The notes: generated by a model not told the origin, from the letters alone. A DNA stretch of 64,000 nucleotides from Leadbetterella sp964489955 (GCA_964489955.1 CAZBAV010000007.1:1-64000); one strand, 5' to 3'. Positions 19,378 through 28,384 are shown, counted from the stretch's first letter. Numbers and translations are program-made.

Positions 19378-20502
19378 TTATCCTCTGCTGCTTCCTCCAC
19401 GGGAAGAAGTACTTGAACTTCTGCTCGAAGAGCTAGTTCCTGAAGTAGAGTTTGAGCTCCGGGTAGAAGCCGGCGTGCTGCTTCTTGATACGGTTCCTCT
19501 GCTATCGGAGCTACTAGTAGTAACTCGTTGGCTACCTGCATTGTTACTCCTAGGAGTTTCTACCCTGCTGTTTCCAGCACCTACACTCCCGGAAGAGGTA
19601 CTTGTTCTAGTATTCCTGGAAGAATTCTCCATACTACTATTTCTTGAAGAAGTACCTACGCTATTGTTTCTAGAAGAACTCTCATAGCTAGAACCCCTAG
19701 AAGACTCCCCTACACTACCGCTTCTCGAAGAGCTTTCAAAACCCGAACCTCTAGAGGTCGTTCCTACGCTATTGTTTCTTGAAGAGTTCTCAAATCCAGA
19801 ACCTCTCGAAGAACTTTCCACATTACTATTTCTTGACGGAGTATTAACTCTGCTATTTGTGTTTCCACGCACCCCACTAGATGCTCTGGAATCTACCACT
19901 CTCGAAGAGTTATTCACACTATTCCTAGCACTTACTGTTCTTCCAGAGCGAGCATTATTTATCACCGTGGTATTATTCCAGTTAACGTGATAGTTATTCC
20001 TGTGGTTATAATAAACATGCACGCGGGTTGGTACATAAATCCTTGGAGCATATCCTACACGCATGGTACCATATCCTAATCTATCGAACCTGTAGAAATC
20101 ATACGTATTACCAAAATAAAATCTTATTCCTCCAGTTAATGCCACTCCAGTATATCCATAGTACCTACGGTCCCAGTCGCTAAGCTCAATTCCTATCCAA
20201 CGGTTTAGATCCACTATATCATACCAGATTTCATCTTGCTCCCATGGACTATAATAGCCATCTGCTTGGAAAGCCCACTCTCTCCTCTCTATTTCCTCCA
20301 GCCTATTGTATAGTCTGTTGGCTTCTCTCCTAGTGAGGTATCCGGCATTATATCCATCGGATATTCTAACGCGGATGTCCCACCTCCAATCGAACTCGTC
20401 CTCGTAGAAATATCTATCAGGACCATTGTAACCTCCGTATTGTGCATTAGCAACAAATCCACCGAAGAAAAACATTGCGATTACTAACATCCACTTTTTC
20501 AT
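19378..20502 (-). CDS. Exported Ser/Arg-rich repeat protein, unknown function
   Basis: 374 residues with signal peptide ending VANAQ. Residues 22-180 are rich in Tyr, Trp, Arg and Asp and look folded: a helical DGYNAGYLTRREANRLYNRL segment followed by strands. Residues 184-374 are a low-complexity Ser/Arg/Asn/Gly tail containing four copies of an 18-residue repeat of the form NSVGxSSRxSxxExSSRN (about residues 227-296, bases 19615-19824). I do not recognise a named family. The positively charged, flexible tail suggests interaction with surface polymers or nucleic acid outside the cell, which is speculation. It has its own terminator. Confidence 0.8.
   Translation of the reverse strand: MKKWMLVIAMFFFGGFVANAQYGGYNGPDRYFYEDEFDWRWDIRVRISDGYNAGYLTRREANRLYNRLEEIERREWAFQADGYYSPWEQDEIWYDIVDLNRWIGIELSDWDRRYYGYTGVALTGGIRFYFGNTYDFYRFDRLGYGTMRVGYAPRIYVPTRVHVYYNHRNNYHVNWNNTTVINNARSGRTVSARNSVNNSSRVVDSRASSGVRGNTNSRVNTPSRNSNVESSSRGSGFENSSRNNSVGTTSRGSGFESSSRSGSVGESSRGSSYESSSRNNSVGTSSRNSSMENSSRNTRTSTSSGSVGAGNSRVETPRSNNAGSQRVTTSSSDSRGTVSRSSTPASTRSSNSTSGTSSSSRSSSTSSRGGSSRG
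19615..19824 (-). repeat. In-frame 54-bp tandem repeats coding 18-residue units
   Basis: Four degenerate in-frame copies of an 18-codon unit. Recognisable cores are SSRGSGFENSSRN, TSRGSGFESSSRS, SSRGSSYESSSRN and SSRNSSMENSSRN. The period is conserved while codons have diverged, which points to old duplication kept in frame. Confidence 0.7.
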
Positions 20503-20552
20503 AACTGTAACTGTTTAGGTTTTGGTATTTAGATAGATATTAAGCCAAAAGG

Positions 20553-20585
20553 TTTTGCTAACAAAGTGTTAATGCTTTAGATTTG
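20553..20585 (+). promoter_or_regulatory. Promoter of gpsA (TTTTG-N20-TAGATTTG)
   Basis: The -33-like TTTTG at 20553-20557 and an exact -7 element TAGATTTG at 20578-20585 are separated by 20 bases, the canonical Bacteroidota spacing. The predicted transcript starts near 20592, upstream of ATG 20635. Confidence 0.7.
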
Positions 20586-20634
20586 GATAAAAATTCGAAG
20601 CCTATATTTCTAAACAATTGGCTTATTGATATTT

Positions 20635-21633
20635 ATGATAAACACAGAGCAGGTAACGGTAATTGGTGGAGGCAGTTGGGCAACAGCTTTGATAAAGATT
20701 CTTACCGAAAACCAAGTAAAGGTAAAATGGTGGATGAGGGATGCTGTTTCTGTTGCCCACATAAAGAAGTATAGACACAACCCGCAATATTTGAGTAGTG
20801 TAGAATTACACCCATCTAAAGTAAAACCTTATACTAATCTGAAAGAGGCACTAAAAGGAACCAACTGGGTAATCTTGGCTATTCCTTCTGCTTTCATAGA
20901 AAGTGCATTGGAGGGTGTACCCAGCGAATGGTTCGAGGGCAAAAAAGTGGTATCGGGTGTAAAAGGTATAATATCTTCTACAGGCCAGCTTATAACCGAC
21001 TGGTTTGCCCAAAAGTATTCTTTTGACCCAAAAAACCTTGCTGCTATTGCTGGCCCTTGCCATGCAGAAGAAATAGCATTGGAAAAATATTCTTACATTA
21101 CTATAGCCTCCTCAGGAGCAGAAACGGGCCAAAAATTTGCACAGTTGCTAGCAGGTCGCTTTGTCAAAACTTCCTATCTGGAGGATATAGAAGGAGTAGA
21201 ATATGCAGCGGTTATGAAGAACATAGTGGCAATGTCTTGTGGTATAGCACATGGTACTGGAGCCGGAGATAACTTCCAGGCGGTGATGGTTTCTAATGCT
21301 ATTATTGAAATAGAACGCTTTTTGGACACCATAAGTCCAAAGGTTAGAAATGTCAATGTATCTGCCTATTTAGGGGACCTCTTAGTTACTTCTTACAGCC
21401 AGTTTAGCCGTAACCGTACTTTTGGAAACATGATTGGCCGAGGTTATTCTGTAAAGGCAGCCCAAGTAGAGCTAAAAATGATTGCAGAAGGATACTACGC
21501 TACACAGTGTATACATACACTCAATAAAGATTTAAAGGTGGATTTACCTATTGTGAAATTTGCATACGAGGTGCTGTATAACCACAAAAAACCCCTCAAG
21601 GCTTTTGAAGAACTTAAGGGGAAATTTGTTTGA
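20635..21633 (+). CDS. gpsA: Glycerol-3-phosphate dehydrogenase [NAD(P)+]
   Basis: 332 residues. It reduces dihydroxyacetone phosphate to sn-glycerol 3-phosphate for phospholipid synthesis in the cytoplasm; plsY at 40 kb uses the product. The Rossmann motif VTVIGGGSWATAL is at the N-terminus, substrate-binding GPCHAEEIA and catalytic Lys in YAAVMKNIVA follow, and NAIIEIERF lies in the C-terminal helical domain. The start is ATG 20635; a TTG three codons earlier is less likely. The gene has its own promoter and converges on ftsZ with only 5 bases between stops. Confidence 0.95.
   Translation: MINTEQVTVIGGGSWATALIKILTENQVKVKWWMRDAVSVAHIKKYRHNPQYLSSVELHPSKVKPYTNLKEALKGTNWVILAIPSAFIESALEGVPSEWFEGKKVVSGVKGIISSTGQLITDWFAQKYSFDPKNLAAIAGPCHAEEIALEKYSYITIASSGAETGQKFAQLLAGRFVKTSYLEDIEGVEYAAVMKNIVAMSCGIAHGTGAGDNFQAVMVSNAIIEIERFLDTISPKVRNVNVSAYLGDLLVTSYSQFSRNRTFGNMIGRGYSVKAAQVELKMIAEGYYATQCIHTLNKDLKVDLPIVKFAYEVLYNHKKPLKAFEELKGKFV
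21585..21621 (-). terminator. Terminator of the ftsW-ftsZ operon, embedded in the gpsA 3' end
   Basis: Nine-base arms 21592-21600 and 21613-21621 pair fully on the minus strand if one G-U pair is allowed (the plus strand has a C/A mismatch). The minus-strand stem is followed by TTTTTTGTGG. The hairpin lies wholly within the last 17 codons of gpsA, downstream of the ftsZ stop. Confidence 0.75.
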
Positions 21634-21638
21634 AAAAC

Positions 21639-22952
21639 TTATCCGAGTAATTCGTTATAGAACTTCTTAAAGTCTACCACTTCTCGTTTTACACTCTTAA
21701 TTTCGGCATCGGTATATAAACTAACCCCTAAACGCTCATGGGTTGGTTCCTCCCGAAGTTCGTCATAATTAATGCCTCTATCTACAAAAACAGTAACTTG
21801 ATTCTGGAATCTGTTATCTTCACCAAACAGGTCCCCTTGATTCGGGTCTCCTTTACTCGGCTTTATTGGCTTCTGTTTTGTTACTACCACAGGCTCCGCT
21901 GCTGGTTCTGGTATGGTAGCGGCCGGTTGTTCATAAGATGGTGGATAGGCCGTTCCTCCATCATAATCAAACTTAGCTGCCACAATCGTTACCCGCACTT
22001 TATCGTTAAGGGTACGGTCTTTGGCATATCCATGTTTAAAAATTTGTGCTTGCGACCGGATTTTGGTCTCTATAAAGTTGGTAATCCTTGCTTGGTCTTT
22101 AAATTTCAACTTATATTCAGGCTTTTCGTCGGAATAAGCTATAGATAGAAGAATCCTTTTTGCTCCCTTTATGTCACTATTTTCTAACAATGGTGAGTTT
22201 AAAGCCTCCTCAATAGCCCTGTAGGCACGGTCTTCACCAGCTACTTCCGCCGAGCCCATTACCGCATGCCCCGCATCACCAAGCACTTTTTTAACATCAG
22301 CAAAGTCTAGATTTATCTTTCCTTCACGGGTAATAAGCTCCGCAATACTTTTTACAGCATTAGCCAATACCTCATCGGCTTTTTGGTAAGCTTCATCAAT
22401 GTCAAAATCCCCAAACATCTCGCCTAGCCGGTCATTCTTAATTACCAGAACGGTATCACAAACTTTTTGCAACTGTTCTATACCTGCTAAAGCCTGATCT
22501 ATCTTATCTCTTCCTTCATGACTAAAAGGATCTGTAACTATACCAATAGTAAGCCTGCCCAGTTCTCTGGCATACTTGGCAATTTCCGGAGCTGCTCCCG
22601 TACCGGTGCCTCCACCCATCCCGGCGGTAATGAATACCATTTCCGTTGGATTCTCTAAGACCTCCTTAATGGTACTTTCACTTTCCTTGGCAGCATCACG
22701 GCCTACTTCCCAATCTGTCCCCGCACCCAGTCCCTTGGTTAGCTTAGCTCCTAACTGTATTTTCACCATTTCTTCTGGGAAACGGTCTAAAACCTGAAGG
22801 TCTGTATTGCAGACCACATAGTCTACATCTGCCATTCCTTGGTTAAAAAGATTTAGGACGGCGTTGCCTCCCGCACCACCTACTCCAATTACTTTAATAA
22901 TTTTATCGTGCTTAGAGTTCACGTCTAGTTTATATTTAGATGGATATATCAT
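21639..22952 (-). CDS. ftsZ: Cell division protein FtsZ
   Basis: 437 residues. This is the tubulin-like GTPase that forms the cytokinetic ring. The GTP-binding tubulin signature GGGTGTGAAPEIAKYA and N-terminal IGVGGAGGNAVLNLF are intact, as is the T7-loop region (NLDFADVKKVL). The GTPase core ends near residue 320; a short Pro/Glu-rich linker follows and the chain ends DFKKFYNELLG. I could not recognise the usual C-terminal conserved peptide (IPAxxR-like). The ATG overlaps the ftsA stop (ATGA). It is the last gene of the operon. Confidence 0.97.
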   Translation of the reverse strand: MIYPSKYKLDVNSKHDKIIKVIGVGGAGGNAVLNLFNQGMADVDYVVCNTDLQVLDRFPEEMVKIQLGAKLTKGLGAGTDWEVGRDAAKESESTIKEVLENPTEMVFITAGMGGGTGTGAAPEIAKYARELGRLTIGIVTDPFSHEGRDKIDQALAGIEQLQKVCDTVLVIKNDRLGEMFGDFDIDEAYQKADEVLANAVKSIAELITREGKINLDFADVKKVLGDAGHAVMGSAEVAGEDRAYRAIEEALNSPLLENSDIKGAKRILLSIAYSDEKPEYKLKFKDQARITNFIETKIRSQAQIFKHGYAKDRTLNDKVRVTIVAAKFDYDGGTAYPPSYEQPAATIPEPAAEPVVVTKQKPIKPSKGDPNQGDLFGEDNRFQNQVTVFVDRGINYDELREEPTHERLGVSLYTDAEIKSVKREVVDFKKFYNELLG

Positions 22953-24361
22953 TTTTCGTCGCTATGGTAGTAATCATCATTTAATCTGCCGCCATTTTGG
23001 AGTACATTGGTTACATAAGACCATGACCATTTGCTTTTCTTCTCCTGGCTAGGGGCCGCTGCCGCATGACTTTTGGGTACAATAGGTGCCTTATTTGATA
23101 TGGCCTTGGGAGTTATTACGCGTGCACTTACTCTTTCGTCATAAGGGATATTAGAAGCAAAAGCTAAACCAAGCAGAGTGCTGTATTTAGGATTGTCTAA
23201 CACCTCAAAATCTTTAAAATACACCTTGGAACCATAGTTAGCCCTCCTGATACTTTTGATACCGGATACTTTAGAAAACAGGTGCTCAATCCCTTCGTAC
23301 ATGGTAGTTCCACCAGTGAGAATTATACCATTGGTGATATCTTTTTTGTAGCCCGAAAGGGAAATCTCCGCTGTGATAAGGGCTGCCATTTCTTTTAACC
23401 GAGACTCTACAACCTTTTGGGCATTATTAAAAAACACCTCTATAGGCTGCAAACCATTTTTCCGTTCGATTAACAAAACGGGTGAGGCTTCAAAAGATAA
23501 CTTAGGAATACTTCCACAAAGTATCTTAATCTGCTCTGCATCTTGAAAATAAATCCCAAAAGTGCTTTCTAAATCTTTGTTTATTGTATTACCTCCAATT
23601 GGGATAATTTTATGGTAACGTAAGGTATTGTTTAAATAAATACTGATGTCTGTAAGCTCTGCTCCAATGTTTACCACTGCCACTCCCTCTCGCTTATCAT
23701 CTTTGTCATATAAAAGGGAAAAACTATCCGCTATACCATTTACTACAATATTATCAACCTTAATGTAGTTACTTACCGTATTGGCTTTCCCTTTTGTATA
23801 AGTGGCGTTTACGCATTCTACCAGCCTTTGTATATTCTCTGACTTGGTGGTGAAAATGTTAAATTCACCAGAAATATTACCGCCAAACTTCCCAACAATC
23901 TTTTCTGTTGCTATAGATTCATTTACATAAAACTCACGTGGAAGACAGTGTAAAACAGAATTTCCAGGTGTGGCTTGATTGGCCTTAATGGCATCATCTA
24001 CCAAATTATCCATGTCTCCCTGTTCTACCTTAGTAGAATCTCCGGAGGTAAGTGTTTGGATTCTCTGTTTCTTAGAAACTATTTCACGGTTGGCAATATT
24101 AATGTTCAGTGAATCCAACTCAAACTCAAACTCTTTGCTCTCTATACCGCTGGCCAATTCACTAATAACCTCACTAATAAGTTCACTTGCCACTTGACCG
24201 TTTATCACATTTCCAAAGCTCATTACCTCATCTTTTGGAGTAATTTGCCTTTCACTAAAGCCTACTATTTTTATCCCTTTAATACCATGCGGCACACAGG
24301 CTAAAGCTGCAATTTTTGAGTTGGATACTTCTAGTGCTACTGTACATTTTTCTTCCTCCAT
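22949..24361 (-). CDS. ftsA: Cell division protein FtsA
   Basis: 470 residues. Actin-like ATPase that anchors FtsZ to the membrane. It shows the N-terminal phosphate-1 type strand (VALEVSNSKIAALA), the SHS2 insertion, a phosphate-2-like VVNIGAELTDISIY and an adenosine-binding IILTGGTTMYEGIEHLF. A basic/aromatic C-terminal segment (KKSKWSWSYVTNVL) is a candidate membrane-binding helix. It sits 7 bases after ftsQ and overlaps ftsZ by 4 bases, the conserved dcw order. Confidence 0.95.
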   Translation of the reverse strand: MEEEKCTVALEVSNSKIAALACVPHGIKGIKIVGFSERQITPKDEVMSFGNVINGQVASELISEVISELASGIESKEFEFELDSLNINIANREIVSKKQRIQTLTSGDSTKVEQGDMDNLVDDAIKANQATPGNSVLHCLPREFYVNESIATEKIVGKFGGNISGEFNIFTTKSENIQRLVECVNATYTKGKANTVSNYIKVDNIVVNGIADSFSLLYDKDDKREGVAVVNIGAELTDISIYLNNTLRYHKIIPIGGNTINKDLESTFGIYFQDAEQIKILCGSIPKLSFEASPVLLIERKNGLQPIEVFFNNAQKVVESRLKEMAALITAEISLSGYKKDITNGIILTGGTTMYEGIEHLFSKVSGIKSIRRANYGSKVYFKDFEVLDNPKYSTLLGLAFASNIPYDERVSARVITPKAISNKAPIVPKSHAAAAPSQEKKSKWSWSYVTNVLQNGGRLNDDYYHSDEK

Positions 24362-24368
24362 AATTTAC

Positions 24369-25127
24369 TTATTTACAAACAATTTGCCCATCATACTTCA
24401 CACTTACTTCTCTAAAATGCCCCCACTGTTCTTGTGGTAGGATATATTTATAAAACGCTTTTAAATTTTTTAGTTTAGAATCTACATTTTCTGGTTTACC
24501 AAACTCTATGGTATTATCTCCATACATGGGTACAATCTTAATGTCCTTTGCTCTGTTTATATCTAACTGGGTAATTTGAGCATTCCAGAAAGGGTCACTG
24601 GTAATTAGGTTAATAAAGTCCAACAAATCTTTGTTCTTATCAGATTGTAAACTCTTACGCTTGCTAAAGAAGTCTCCGCTAATAAGCAGCACAGTAGGTG
24701 TAAAGTTATCTGCTTTAGGAAAAACCTGTCCTGTTTTATCCAAATACCGGTCTACCCTTGTCCCCAAAATACGTGCTACTGGCATCCAAACTTTGGTATC
24801 TAGGATTAGATTCCCCTTTAAATCGAAAAAGGCCTCGCAAGATTTAACCATACCACTTTTCTCTACTCGGTCTTCTATAGTTTTGAGGTCTACTGAGTGT
24901 ATTAGTTTGCCTTTTATTGGTTGCCTGCCATCTATCGTAGCCCATTTTTCTACGTCACTTTCTTTTACTAAAAGTTGCTCTGAATTACCATCAAGCTTTA
25001 CGATAACCTCCGGACACCGCCTGTCTGTATCGCTTTTTGCCGATGATAGCATTAGGAATATAGTGATGCCTCCTAAGACGCATCCTACTATTGCGTTTAA
25101 GTTATTTGTTGTAAAGATTTTTTTCAT
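24369..25127 (-). CDS. ftsQ: Cell division protein FtsQ/DivIB
   Basis: 252 residues with one membrane segment (about residues 10-30) and a periplasmic POTRA-plus-beta domain. Similarity to FtsQ is weak by eye, as is usual for this family, but position directly before ftsA-ftsZ, the single-pass topology, and the DRYLDKTGQVFPKAD segment fit (FtsQ proteins carry a D-x-x-G-xx-F motif here). FtsQ scaffolds FtsB/FtsL and FtsW-FtsI at the divisome. Confidence 0.85.
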   Translation of the reverse strand: MKKIFTTNNLNAIVGCVLGGITIFLMLSSAKSDTDRRCPEVIVKLDGNSEQLLVKESDVEKWATIDGRQPIKGKLIHSVDLKTIEDRVEKSGMVKSCEAFFDLKGNLILDTKVWMPVARILGTRVDRYLDKTGQVFPKADNFTPTVLLISGDFFSKRKSLQSDKNKDLLDFINLITSDPFWNAQITQLDINRAKDIKIVPMYGDNTIEFGKPENVDSKLKNLKAFYKYILPQEQWGHFREVSVKYDGQIVCK

Positions 25128-25145
25128 TTTTCAAGCACATTATGT

Positions 25146-25922
25146 TCAAAGTCCCTCTATAAATCCATTAGGATCATCCATAAGCTTAAATCGGTCGGCG
25201 GCTTTAGGTTCAAGATCTGTTTGGCACCATTCCTTAAGGATTTTGGCATCAGTATTCCATTTGCTACCGTCCCAAAACTCCAGTCCTTTGTGGTCTCTAA
25301 TCTTATATAAAGCCGCTGGTTTATACGCCGTACCCAAGTACGCATATTTTTTACCATTCTCCTTGGCCCATGTTATTACCCTCCACATCATCCATTTGCC
25401 CAAAGAGTGGGTACGCATATATTCTACATCAAAGAAAGCAAACCAGTAGTGAACCAACTCATCAGTAATGGCTGCCAATACATAACCGATGGCTTTACCC
25501 TCTTTTTTAAACTCAAAAATATGGGTACCCGTTTCTTGCTTTAATATATACTCCCACCGCTCTGCACTCATATTGTCATCTCCAATACGCTCGCTTATAT
25601 ACGCTTCGCAAAACTCCATAAAGCCAGGGTTCGCTTCCGCAAAACCCTCTTTCTCGTGTACCTGCACTTCTACATTTAGAGGTTCTACCATACGGTTTAC
25701 CCTCCTGTTTTCTGAGGTGTCTTCAAATCGGCTCAAATCTACTCTTAGACTGCGTGCAAAGTAAAACACCTCTCTATTTAACTGGGTATTGCCTGTATAC
25801 GGTAAAAATCCGCCATTATATACGACATCTAATTCTTCTTGACTTTCTTTTACAGCATACTTCACATAATTGAATGTGTACGAATTATAATCTACCGAAT
25901 TCTCGACTACAAAAACTTTCAT
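25146..25922 (-). CDS. GNAT-fold protein resembling the arginyl/leucyl-tRNA-protein transferase C-terminal domain
   Basis: 258 residues. The C-terminal half resembles the ATE/Bpt C-terminal domain: an FFDVEYMRTHSLGKWMMWR segment followed by AKENGKKYAYLGTAY and ALYKIR matches the family pattern DPDYxxxSLGxxxxLxxIxxA...YxYLGYW...YKxxF. The N-terminal cysteine cluster of eukaryotic ATE is absent. Such enzymes add an amino acid from charged tRNA to protein N-termini, but FemX-like and other GNAT functions remain possible. It overlaps the murG stop by 4 bases and precedes ftsQ, taking the place normally held by murC. Confidence 0.65.
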   Translation of the reverse strand: MKVFVVENSVDYNSYTFNYVKYAVKESQEELDVVYNGGFLPYTGNTQLNREVFYFARSLRVDLSRFEDTSENRRVNRMVEPLNVEVQVHEKEGFAEANPGFMEFCEAYISERIGDDNMSAERWEYILKQETGTHIFEFKKEGKAIGYVLAAITDELVHYWFAFFDVEYMRTHSLGKWMMWRVITWAKENGKKYAYLGTAYKPAALYKIRDHKGLEFWDGSKWNTDAKILKEWCQTDLEPKAADRFKLMDDPNGFIEGL

Positions 25923-27007
25923 TTACCAGCTATTTTAAAAATTTCGTCCACTATTTCTTTAGCTGCATTGGGTTTGGCAAATCCCTTTACGGCTTGCTCC
26001 ATTTGATGGATACGGTCTTTATCTACTATCAAACCTAAAACTGTTTGTACTAATACTTCTGCTATTTCACTATCTGGAACCAAAAACGCTGCACCATTCT
26101 TGCTCAGGCTTTGGGCATTCTTGGTCTGGTGATCCTCAGCAGCAAATGGGAACGGCACTAAGATAGAGGCTTTGCCCAGCAAGGAAATCTCTGAAACAGA
26201 CATAGCCCCTGCACGAGAAACTAAGAGATCTGCTGCTGAATAAGCCTTATCCATTTCATAGATAAACTCAGAAACAAACACCCCTTTTCTGGAAGCCGCC
26301 AATTGTTTACCCTCTGCGGCATAACTTTTTCCGGTTTGCCAAATAACCTGTATACCAGCAGCAAGAATTTGGTCTAAACCAGCAGCTATAGCCCGGTTAA
26401 TGCTTAATGCTCCCAAACTTCCTCCAATTACCAACAAAGTAGGTTTCTGAGCATCTAGTCCAAAAAACTCTCGGGCATGGTTCTTTTCTATACCCGAAAG
26501 AAGCATCTCGTTACGTACAGGATTGCCGGTAAACACTATTTTTTCTTGCGGAAAATAGGCTTCCATATCTGGATATGCTACACATACCTTTTCCGCTTTT
26601 TTTGATAAAAGCTTGTTGGTAACCCCTGCATAAGAATTCTGCTCCTGAATGAGTGTTTTAATACCCAAAGCATTGGCCATCTTTAGAGTTGGGCCACTGG
26701 CAAATCCCCCCACTCCCACTGCTATGTTGGGTTTGAAATCCTTTACTACTTTTTTGGCCAAATACAGGCTCCTAATTAGCTTAAAAGGAAACCATATATT
26801 AGATAAGAGATTGGATCGGTTAAACCCTACTACTGGTAAGCCTACTATCTCATAACCTTCCTTGGGCACTTTTACCATTTCCATCTTCCCTAAGGCTCCT
26901 ACAAACAAAATCTCAGTGGCAGGTTTTTGCCGCTTAATCTCATTTGCAATGGCCACGGCAGGATAAATATGCCCTCCTGTACCTCCGCCAGAAATAATAA
27001 CTCTCAT
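25919..27007 (-). CDS. murG: UDP-N-acetylglucosamine transferase MurG
   Basis: 362 residues, GT28 family. It adds GlcNAc to lipid I to make lipid II at the inner leaflet of the cytoplasmic membrane. The N-terminal loop SGGGTGGHIYPAVAIANE, second glycine loop VGVGGFASGPTL, and donor-binding GGSLGALSIN and SRAGAMSVSEI are all present. It lies 39 bases after ftsW. Confidence 0.97.
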   Translation of the reverse strand: MRVIISGGGTGGHIYPAVAIANEIKRQKPATEILFVGALGKMEMVKVPKEGYEIVGLPVVGFNRSNLLSNIWFPFKLIRSLYLAKKVVKDFKPNIAVGVGGFASGPTLKMANALGIKTLIQEQNSYAGVTNKLLSKKAEKVCVAYPDMEAYFPQEKIVFTGNPVRNEMLLSGIEKNHAREFFGLDAQKPTLLVIGGSLGALSINRAIAAGLDQILAAGIQVIWQTGKSYAAEGKQLAASRKGVFVSEFIYEMDKAYSAADLLVSRAGAMSVSEISLLGKASILVPFPFAAEDHQTKNAQSLSKNGAAFLVPDSEIAEVLVQTVLGLIVDKDRIHQMEQAVKGFAKPNAAKEIVDEIFKIAGK

Positions 27008-27046
27008 CTTATTTTGGATAGTTTTACAAATATAAACCCTTAATTT

Positions 27047-28231
27047 TTAAGAATGTATCTCTTTATCAACCTCTTGTCTTTTTATTACTCCCAAAACAAT
27101 ACCTATAGCTGCAAAGGTAAAAAGTGCTGACGAGCCCCCACGACTTACCAAAGGTAAAGTCTGCCCTGTTACGGGCCCTAAACCAACATTTACCGCAATA
27201 TGGGCAACCGCCTGCAGTACTATAGTGAGGGAAAAACCTACACACAACAACCCTCCAAAGGCCCTCTCTGTATTATTTATATTCACAATACCACGGTACA
27301 ATAACCAGAGGTAAAGACCTAAAACAACTAAACCTCCTAAAAGACCATATTCCTCAACCAGTACAGCATATACGTAGTCAGAATATGCCTCAGGTAAGAT
27401 ATTTTTTTGTACACTATTTCCTGGGCCAACACCAATTAAACCACCATTGGCTATTGCCACAAAGGCATGGTTTTTTTGTTCACTTCCTACTCCCCTTCTG
27501 CCTCCAACAAACCCGTCACCATCCCAATCCGCTCCGACAAAACTTTCCGTACGATCCATTACGGTAGAGAAACGACCGAATTCATAATCTGTATTACGCT
27601 GTATAAAAAAGCCCATTAGTAAAAGAAAACTTACTCCCACCAACATATAAAGAGCCAGCATCCCAATATATTTCCCGGGCACTTTTCCTACCCACATGAT
27701 GAGTACACACGTAATACCCAATATGGCTGCCGTAGAGAAACTATTAATAGAGATTAGGATGACAATCAGCCCAGTCCAGGTAATCATCTGTATAAGGTCT
27801 TTTCTCTTATACTCTATATGCACCTTGTTGGCAAGCATAGCACAAAGGTTAATGATAAGTATGAGCCTCACCACGTCGGAAGTCTGTACAGATACCCCAA
27901 ATACATTTAACCAGCGTTTAGCATTGTCTACACTTACTCCCCAAAACATTGTGATTATAAGCAAAATAGGAGAAAGTACCAGTAACACCCTTGCTATATG
28001 TGCATAACGTGTTATATCTATTTTATGCACCAAAAACATAACCACAAAACCTAAGACAATATAAAATGTATGCATGAAAAAGACTTTCTCGGTATCTCCA
28101 CCTGCTCTACGGTAGGCCAATGAACCAATACTGCTATACACCACCACAATGCTAATCAGTGACAAGAGCAACACTATCCACCATATCTGCTTGTCACCAC
28201 GCAGATGGTTTCTAAGTACACTTAGTTTCAT
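27047..28231 (-). CDS. ftsW: FtsW, SEDS-family lipid II polymerase/flippase
   Basis: 394 residues with about ten membrane segments. SEDS-family peptidoglycan glycosyltransferase working with FtsI at the septum. It has a conserved large periplasmic loop, the family C-terminal part around NVGLGPVTGQTLPLVSRGGS, and IANGGLIGVGPGNSVQK. RodA is the alternative name for this fold, but position at the head of murG-ftsQAZ argues for FtsW. It is the first gene of the operon, preceded by an exact -7 element. Confidence 0.93.
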   Translation of the reverse strand: MKLSVLRNHLRGDKQIWWIVLLLSLISIVVVYSSIGSLAYRRAGGDTEKVFFMHTFYIVLGFVVMFLVHKIDITRYAHIARVLLVLSPILLIITMFWGVSVDNAKRWLNVFGVSVQTSDVVRLILIINLCAMLANKVHIEYKRKDLIQMITWTGLIVILISINSFSTAAILGITCVLIMWVGKVPGKYIGMLALYMLVGVSFLLLMGFFIQRNTDYEFGRFSTVMDRTESFVGADWDGDGFVGGRRGVGSEQKNHAFVAIANGGLIGVGPGNSVQKNILPEAYSDYVYAVLVEEYGLLGGLVVLGLYLWLLYRGIVNINNTERAFGGLLCVGFSLTIVLQAVAHIAVNVGLGPVTGQTLPLVSRGGSSALFTFAAIGIVLGVIKRQEVDKEIHS

Positions 28232-28288
28232 TATTTTTCTTTTAGATTATTAGGAATGCCTGCTCAATTTTCGAGCTAATGCTTACGA

Positions 28289-28296
28289 CAAATTTA
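28289..28296 (-). promoter_or_regulatory. -7 element TAAATTTG for the ftsW-ftsZ operon
   Basis: The plus strand reads CAAATTTA, i.e. an exact minus-strand TAnnTTTG element, 58-65 bases before ATG 28231. No well-spaced -33 element is seen. Confidence 0.45.
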
Positions 28297-28344
28297 TGTG
28301 AAATTTAGAGACAAAAAAAAAAGTCCCCCATAAAATTTTAGGCT

Positions 28345-28384
28345 TGAATAAAAAAAGGGGAAATCTTCTAGATTTCCCCTTTTT
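28345..28384 (-). terminator. Terminator of mscL
   Basis: A perfect stem of at least 13 bp (28353-28365 with 28371-28383, loop TTCTA). A-tract and T-tract flank it, so it can work in both directions; on the minus strand it starts 17 bases after the mscL stop. Confidence 0.88.

Noticed and set aside
19615..19824. Tandem repeats considered as a CRISPR array
   Set aside because: Units are degenerate, in-frame and contiguous without unique spacers; they are coding repeats.
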